Part shown: piece by piece, positions 9,138 to 12,449 of the stretch
Numbering within the stretch: position 1 is the stretch's first letter
How the letters are laid out: each line of letters starts with the position of its first letter
From: Bacilli bacterium
Lineage (GTDB): Bacteria > Bacillota_I > Bacilli_A > ML615J-28 > CAG-698
DNA length: 12,449 nucleotides
Direction of reading: 5' to 3'
NCBI GenBank assembly: GCA_023228385.1
Contig: JALOBF010000034.1
Location: 1-12,449, forward strand
Notes under the pieces: generated by a model
What the model saw: only the letters and a program-made list of their open reading frames with translations
Told to the model about the DNA's origin: nothing
Database searches by the model: none
Program-made: the position numbers and the translations under genes

Positions 9138-9998
9138 TTATTGATTCGGTGATTCAAATAAATTAACATAAATATCGCGTATTTCTTGTAAATCTAAATT
9201 TTCACTGCGAATATCAAGACGGAGATTTAATTTATTAAGTGTCGATTGAATCTGTTCTTTGTTAATGCTATAACACCCATAAATATTGTTCATAAGCGTT
9301 TTTCGCTTTTGTGAAAAGATTTTTCTAATAAAGAATAAAAAATCATTTTCTGATTTTACTACGATTGGCGGCTGTTTCCTTTTGATGGCAATAACTACAC
9401 TTTCAACTTCAGGTTTCGGATAAAAACAGTTTTTCGATACTTCGAACAATATTTCAGAAGTTGCTTTATATTCCATAAACACTGATAATGCTCCGTATTC
9501 CTTGCTTCCTGGTGTAGCGGTCAGACGCGTACCGACTTCTTTTTGAACCATAAGGTAAAATTCATTTATCAATTTACCTTCTTCGAGTAATTTAAATATA
9601 ATTGGTGTTGTTATATAATAAGGGAGATTGCTAATTGCAACCAGCCTTTTGCATCCTTCTAACCATAACGATATGTCTTCGCAAATATTTGCTTTAAGAA
9701 AATCTTTTTCAATAATTCTTAAATTTTTATATTTAATCAATTCGTTATTTAAGACCGTGATGAATTTTTCATCAATCTCATATGCAAGAACACGATAAGC
9801 CGCTTCTGCCAACGCTTCGGTAAGGGCGCCGATTCCCGGACCTATTTCAATAATACCGTCTTTTTCACTGACTTTTGATAGAGTAATTATTCTTCTTAAG
9901 ACATTCCCATCGATTAGAAAATTTTGACCGTATTTCTTTTTTGGTTTAATATCATATTTTTTTAATATTGCGATAGTATTAGTAATATTTACAATCAT
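9138..9998 (-). CDS. rsmA: 16S rRNA (adenine1518-N6/adenine1519-N6) dimethyltransferase
   Basis: RsmA (KsgA) dimethylates the two adjacent adenosines in the loop of 16S helix 45 using S-adenosylmethionine, a late check in 30S assembly. The 286-residue protein has the N-terminal KKYGQNFLID (21-30), SAM motif I EIGPGIGALTE (51-61), the acidic ribose-binding YEID (73-76), catalytic NLPYYITTP (124-132), FYPKPEVES (192-200) and the C-terminal FSQKRKTLMNN (228-238). TAGGAGTG lies just before the ATG. It is the first gene of the tight rsmA-yabG-ispE-spoVG-glmU run. Its target helix is encoded in this window and has an AGAA loop. A possible extended -10 promoter overlapping a DnaA box lies at 10036-10049. 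Confidence 0.97.
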   Translation of the reverse strand: MIVNITNTIAILKKYDIKPKKKYGQNFLIDGNVLRRIITLSKVSEKDGIIEIGPGIGALTEALAEAAYRVLAYEIDEKFITVLNNELIKYKNLRIIEKDFLKANICEDISLWLEGCKRLVAISNLPYYITTPIIFKLLEEGKLINEFYLMVQKEVGTRLTATPGSKEYGALSVFMEYKATSEILFEVSKNCFYPKPEVESVVIAIKRKQPPIVVKSENDFLFFIRKIFSQKRKTLMNNIYGCYSINKEQIQSTLNKLNLRLDIRSENLDLQEIRDIYVNLFESPNQ

Positions 9999-10035
9999 CT
10001 AGCACTCCTATACAAAAATCGATACAATAATATCC

Positions 10036-10044
10036 TTATCCACA
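10036..10044 (+). promoter_or_regulatory. Perfect DnaA box ahead of rsmA
   Basis: TTATCCACA matches the DnaA-box consensus exactly. It is a single site in the rsmA upstream region and overlaps the start region of the candidate promoter at 10044-10049. Chance occurrence is possible. Confidence 0.4.
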
Positions 10045-10052
10045 TTTTACCA
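10044..10052 (-). promoter_or_regulatory. Candidate rsmA operon promoter (extended -10)
   Basis: The minus strand reads TGG-TAAAAT, an extended -10 element with hexamer 10044-10049. The -35 position is poor (TTTTAA). The start would fall near 10037, giving a ~38-nt leader before the rsmA ATG. No better promoter was seen in the gap. Confidence 0.35.
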
Positions 10053-10113
10053 TACATTTGAATATTTTAAAATAGTTTTTTTTATTTTTTATAATTAAAA
10101 TAAGATTTGTGTG

Positions 10114-10139
10114 AAAAGAGAATATATAATTATATTCTC
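10114..10139 (-). terminator. Possible terminator after the aldo/keto reductase gene
   Basis: A perfect 9-bp inverted repeat (10118-10126 with 10131-10139, 4-nt loop) lies 6 nt past the reductase stop and is followed on the minus strand by TTTT. The stem is AT-rich and the T-run short, so termination may be partial. Confidence 0.5.
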
Positions 10140-10145
10140 CTACTT

Positions 10146-11267
10146 TTAAAACAAAAAATCCATAATCTTTGCCATCTTTTTAAGTTGAAGGGGAACATCA
10201 ATTTTTTGGGGACATTGTTTTACACATTTACCGCATTCAATACATTTATCAATCATTGATGATCCTTTTTTCAATTGATCAAATCGCCATTTAGCATCAT
10301 CGATATCCCCATACATCGAAAACATATTGTATAAAGCAAAAAACCTCGGTATATCAATTTCGGCAGTACACGGCATGCAATAACGGCAAGCGGTACAATC
10401 AACAGCTTTTATAGCATATAGGGCTGCTTTTACTTGATCGATTCTTTTTTCTTCTTCAATTGTAATCGGTTTAAAAACAGAAAAAGTTTTGATATTATCA
10501 ATAACTTGATCCATTTCATTCATTCCGCTTAAAATAACCTTAACGCCCGGAAGACTCCCAACCCAGCGAAACGCCCAAGACGCAATACTATCATCACTAT
10601 ATTCCTTAAATATTTTTTCTATACTTTCATGAAAATGGGCAAGTTTACCGCCTTTTAACGGTTCCATTATTACGGTCGGGATGCCTCTTTCTTCTAAGTC
10701 ATAATAACCCTTGATGCCTTGTTGAAAATCAGTATCCATATAGTTAAGTTGAATTTGGGAAAAATCCCAATTATACATATCAAGTATTTTTATAAATGTT
10801 TCATAATCATCGTGAAATGAAAAACCGATGTTTCTGATTTTTCCTTCTTGTTTCCACCTTTCTACAATATCTAAAACATTCCATTCCTCAACCCGTTTTA
10901 TGCTGTTTTTATTTAATGCATGAAGCAAATACATATCAATATAATTCGTTTGCAAATTAGCAAGTTGTTTATCGATTATGTTTAATGCTTCTTCGCGACT
11001 ATTTATCATGCCAAAAGACATCTTGGTGGCCAGATAAAAAGAATCCCGCGGATACCTTTTTAAGGCTTTGCCCAAGAAAGACTCATTTTTTCCGTTTGTA
11101 TAAGGCATCGCCGTATCAAAATAGTTTACACCGTTATAATAAGCATAATCAATTAAAGCCATTGCTTTTTCCTCATCTATTTCACCATCATGAGTTTTTA
11201 AACGCATGGCACCAAAGCCCAATAAAGATGTATTAATATCTTGATCATACCATTTTCTATATTCCAT
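10146..11267 (-). CDS. Aldo/keto reductase with C-terminal 4Fe-4S cysteine clusters
   Basis: This is a cytosolic NAD(P)H-type aldo/keto reductase of the subgroup with a ferredoxin-like tail, common in anaerobic Bacillota; the substrate is unknown. The (beta/alpha)8 barrel spans about 1-285. The expected catalytic tetrad is present: Asp51 and Tyr56 (FDTAMPY), Lys82 (ATKM) and His116 (LLHALN). Nucleotide-binding segments MEPLKGGKL (201-209) and ILSGMN (245-250) follow. The tail holds CTACRYCMPC (291-300) and CIECGKCVKQCP (342-353), eight cysteines able to hold two Fe-S clusters. The length, 373, is usual for this subgroup. AGAGGTGG precedes the ATG. It stands alone between its own promoter and a hairpin, and appears unrelated to the rsmA run. 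Confidence 0.93.
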   Translation of the reverse strand: MEYRKWYDQDINTSLLGFGAMRLKTHDGEIDEEKAMALIDYAYYNGVNYFDTAMPYTNGKNESFLGKALKRYPRDSFYLATKMSFGMINSREEALNIIDKQLANLQTNYIDMYLLHALNKNSIKRVEEWNVLDIVERWKQEGKIRNIGFSFHDDYETFIKILDMYNWDFSQIQLNYMDTDFQQGIKGYYDLEERGIPTVIMEPLKGGKLAHFHESIEKIFKEYSDDSIASWAFRWVGSLPGVKVILSGMNEMDQVIDNIKTFSVFKPITIEEEKRIDQVKAALYAIKAVDCTACRYCMPCTAEIDIPRFFALYNMFSMYGDIDDAKWRFDQLKKGSSMIDKCIECGKCVKQCPQKIDVPLQLKKMAKIMDFLF

Positions 11268-11284
11268 ACTCCACCTCTAATATA

Positions 11285-11313
11285 ATTTTATCATAAGAAC
11301 AAGGTAAAAACAA
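11285..11313 (-). promoter_or_regulatory. Possible promoter of the aldo/keto reductase gene
   Basis: The minus strand shows TAAAAT (11285-11290) 17 bp after TTGTTT (11308-11313). The -10 is good and the -35 weak. The position, ~18 bp before the ATG, implies a very short leader. Confidence 0.35.
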
Positions 11314-11374
11314 CATGAGCAAATTTGGCAATACCATTTAACTACATACTTTGCAAGTATTCCATAACAGCAAA

Positions 11375-11416
11375 TAAAAAAGCATTTCGGGTATATATAA
11401 ATATCCAAAATGCTTT
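11375..11416 (-). terminator. Strong Rho-independent terminator after the surface-protein gene
   Basis: A perfect 9-bp outer stem (11379-11387 with 11408-11416) continues into an inner GGGTAT/ATATCC stem with one G-U pair. The minus strand then runs into TTTTTTA. It lies 13 nt past the stop codon at 11430. Confidence 0.85.
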
Positions 11417-11429
11417 AACGGTTATAGCA

Positions 11430-12449
11430 TTAATAAATATTAATTTCATCAATATTCATTCTTGAATCATTACCTTCGGTCCCAGTTACTAAGAAACGGA
11501 ATCTGACATTTGATTCGACGGTTATACCGGCAGATACCAATGCTTGATTACTGTAATCAATAATCAATACTTTTTCTGTTAATACATCAGTTCCGGCAGT
11601 TGGATCCATAATGGTTACCCAATTTTCGCCATCCTTGGAAATTTGAACTGACAATAACCCTGCTGTACAGCCTTTATAATTTGCATATTTAAAAGAAAAT
11701 TTCTTAACCCCAACAAGCCCAGATTCCATCCTGATTTCTCCTATAGCCCTAGTTCTAATACTCCAAATCCCTTCTTTTCTATCATTATCAAGAGTGCCAA
11801 CCAAAGCTTCAGATAGATACCAATCAATACCATCAATTGAAACAGTTTCCGCCGCATAACTTTTCTTGGATGCTTTTTCAAATCCTGTATAATAAATAGG
11901 AGATAAATCTTCTTCGCTTAAAGCTGTAACATTAATTACCCAGGTAGCATCAGGATCTCCTTGTGTATCACCATTAAAATAGCATTTTACCGTAATAGCA
12001 ACCGCTGTATTTTCCTCAGGTGCACTAAATGTTCCATCACTGGCTATAATAACCGCATTATCAGTAGACCATTCGTATACAGCTCCAGCGATTAATGCTC
12101 TTGAAGTTGTGGCAATAAAATCAAGTGATTTAAATACAACATCTCCATCTTTTACAATCTTATCAATTTCCTCTTTTGCTAGTTCAATCTTTTTGTCAAC
12201 TGGAGTTTCCGGAGCGGTTGTTCCTTCAACTAAATCTGGTAAATATATAATTGAAAAATTACCATTTAAAATAGCAAATGTATAAGTTGTAAGGCTAATA
12301 TAATTATCTTTTTTTACTACCAGCTTTGCTGTTAAAACGTCGTCCAAAGCAAAATAGTGAATAGCAATCATATTACCGAGATAGCTTTCCAAATAATAAT
12401 TTGTATAACTACCACTTTTGATTTCTCTTACATAACCTTCAATTTCAAT
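11430..12449 (-). CDS. C-terminal part of a surface or secreted multidomain protein (5' end outside window)
   Basis: The reading frame is open to the right edge, so the true start, any signal peptide and further domains lie outside; 339 residues are visible. The first ~75 residues (IEIEGYVREIKSGSYTNYYL onward) are beta-rich and could be an OB-like domain. A Thr/Pro linker (GTTAPETPVD) follows. The middle, with VYEWSTDNAVIIASDGTF, looks like an atrophied bacterial Ig-like domain. The last ~130 residues, starting YTGFEKASKKSYAAETVSI and ending VRFRFLVTGTEGNDSRMNIDEINIY, resemble a beta-sandwich domain found at the end of secreted nuclease-like and lamin-tail proteins of Bacillota. There is no LPXTG motif or C-terminal membrane segment. 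The function is unknown; a strong terminator closes the gene. The TTG at 12392 is not taken as the start. Confidence 0.8.
   Translation of the reverse strand: MEIEGYVREIKSGSYTNYYLESYLGNMIAIHYFALDDVLTAKLVVKKDNYISLTTYTFAILNGNFSIIYLPDLVEGTTAPETPVDKKIELAKEEIDKIVKDGDVVFKSLDFIATTSRALIAGAVYEWSTDNAVIIASDGTFSAPEENTAVAITVKCYFNGDTQGDPDATWVINVTALSEEDLSPIYYTGFEKASKKSYAAETVSIDGIDWYLSEALVGTLDNDRKEGIWSIRTRAIGEIRMESGLVGVKKFSFKYANYKGCTAGLLSVQISKDGENWVTIMDPTAGTDVLTEKVLIIDYSNQALVSAGITVESNVRFRFLVTGTEGNDSRMNIDEINIY

Overview
The window comes from a low-GC, AT-rich Bacillota genome, most likely a member of the Bacilli close to the Mollicutes-related lineages (Erysipelotrichales, Haloplasma, Izemoplasma or RF39-like). 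The evidence is the rRNA sequence (including an AGAA helix-45 loop that I recall from some Mollicutes), the gene order rsmA-yabG-ispE-spoVG-glmU-prs (a shortened form of the Bacillus subtilis rsmA-to-prs region), and YabG, a sporulation-specific protease. Tryptophan is encoded by TGG and ispE ends at TGA, so the code is the standard bacterial one and not the Mycoplasma code. Every gene lies on the minus strand, so transcription runs from high to low coordinates.

From right to left: 11430-12449 is the C-terminal part of a surface-type protein made of beta-rich domains, closed by a strong terminator. 10146-11267 is an aldo/keto reductase with two C-terminal Fe-S cysteine clusters, with its own weak promoter and a hairpin behind it. 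Then comes a compact run: rsmA (9138-9998), yabG (8334-9107), a giant ispE (5764-8310), spoVG (5475-5726) and a short glmU (4446-5459), with gaps of only 15 to about 40 bases. prs (3380-4354) follows with its own promoter and ends at a small terminator. An rRNA operon then starts: tandem promoters P1 and P2, a leader hairpin, 16S rRNA (1438-2969), tRNA-Ile(GAT), and the first ~1170 nt of 23S rRNA, which runs off the left edge.

The most striking item is the ispE gene. IspE is usually below 300 residues; here it is about 848. The first third is an intact 4-diphosphocytidyl-methylerythritol kinase. The middle third is a diverged second copy of the same GHMP-kinase fold that has lost its ATP-binding motifs. 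The last ~195 residues, after an acidic linker, resemble the PBECR4 group (phage Barnase-EndoU-ColicinE5/D-RelE-like nucleases), known from phage and conjugative-element polyvalent proteins. A housekeeping isoprenoid enzyme joined to a pseudokinase and a conflict-type nuclease-like domain is a candidate undescribed system. It sits where purR and yabJ lie in B. subtilis.

A second oddity is GlmU, which stops at residue 337, just where the acetyltransferase active-site region of the ~456-residue bifunctional enzyme should begin. Only 91 bases separate it from prs, so the missing half is not frameshifted nearby. Other points are a perfect DnaA box overlapping a possible rsmA promoter and a near-perfect long-range 16S processing stem.
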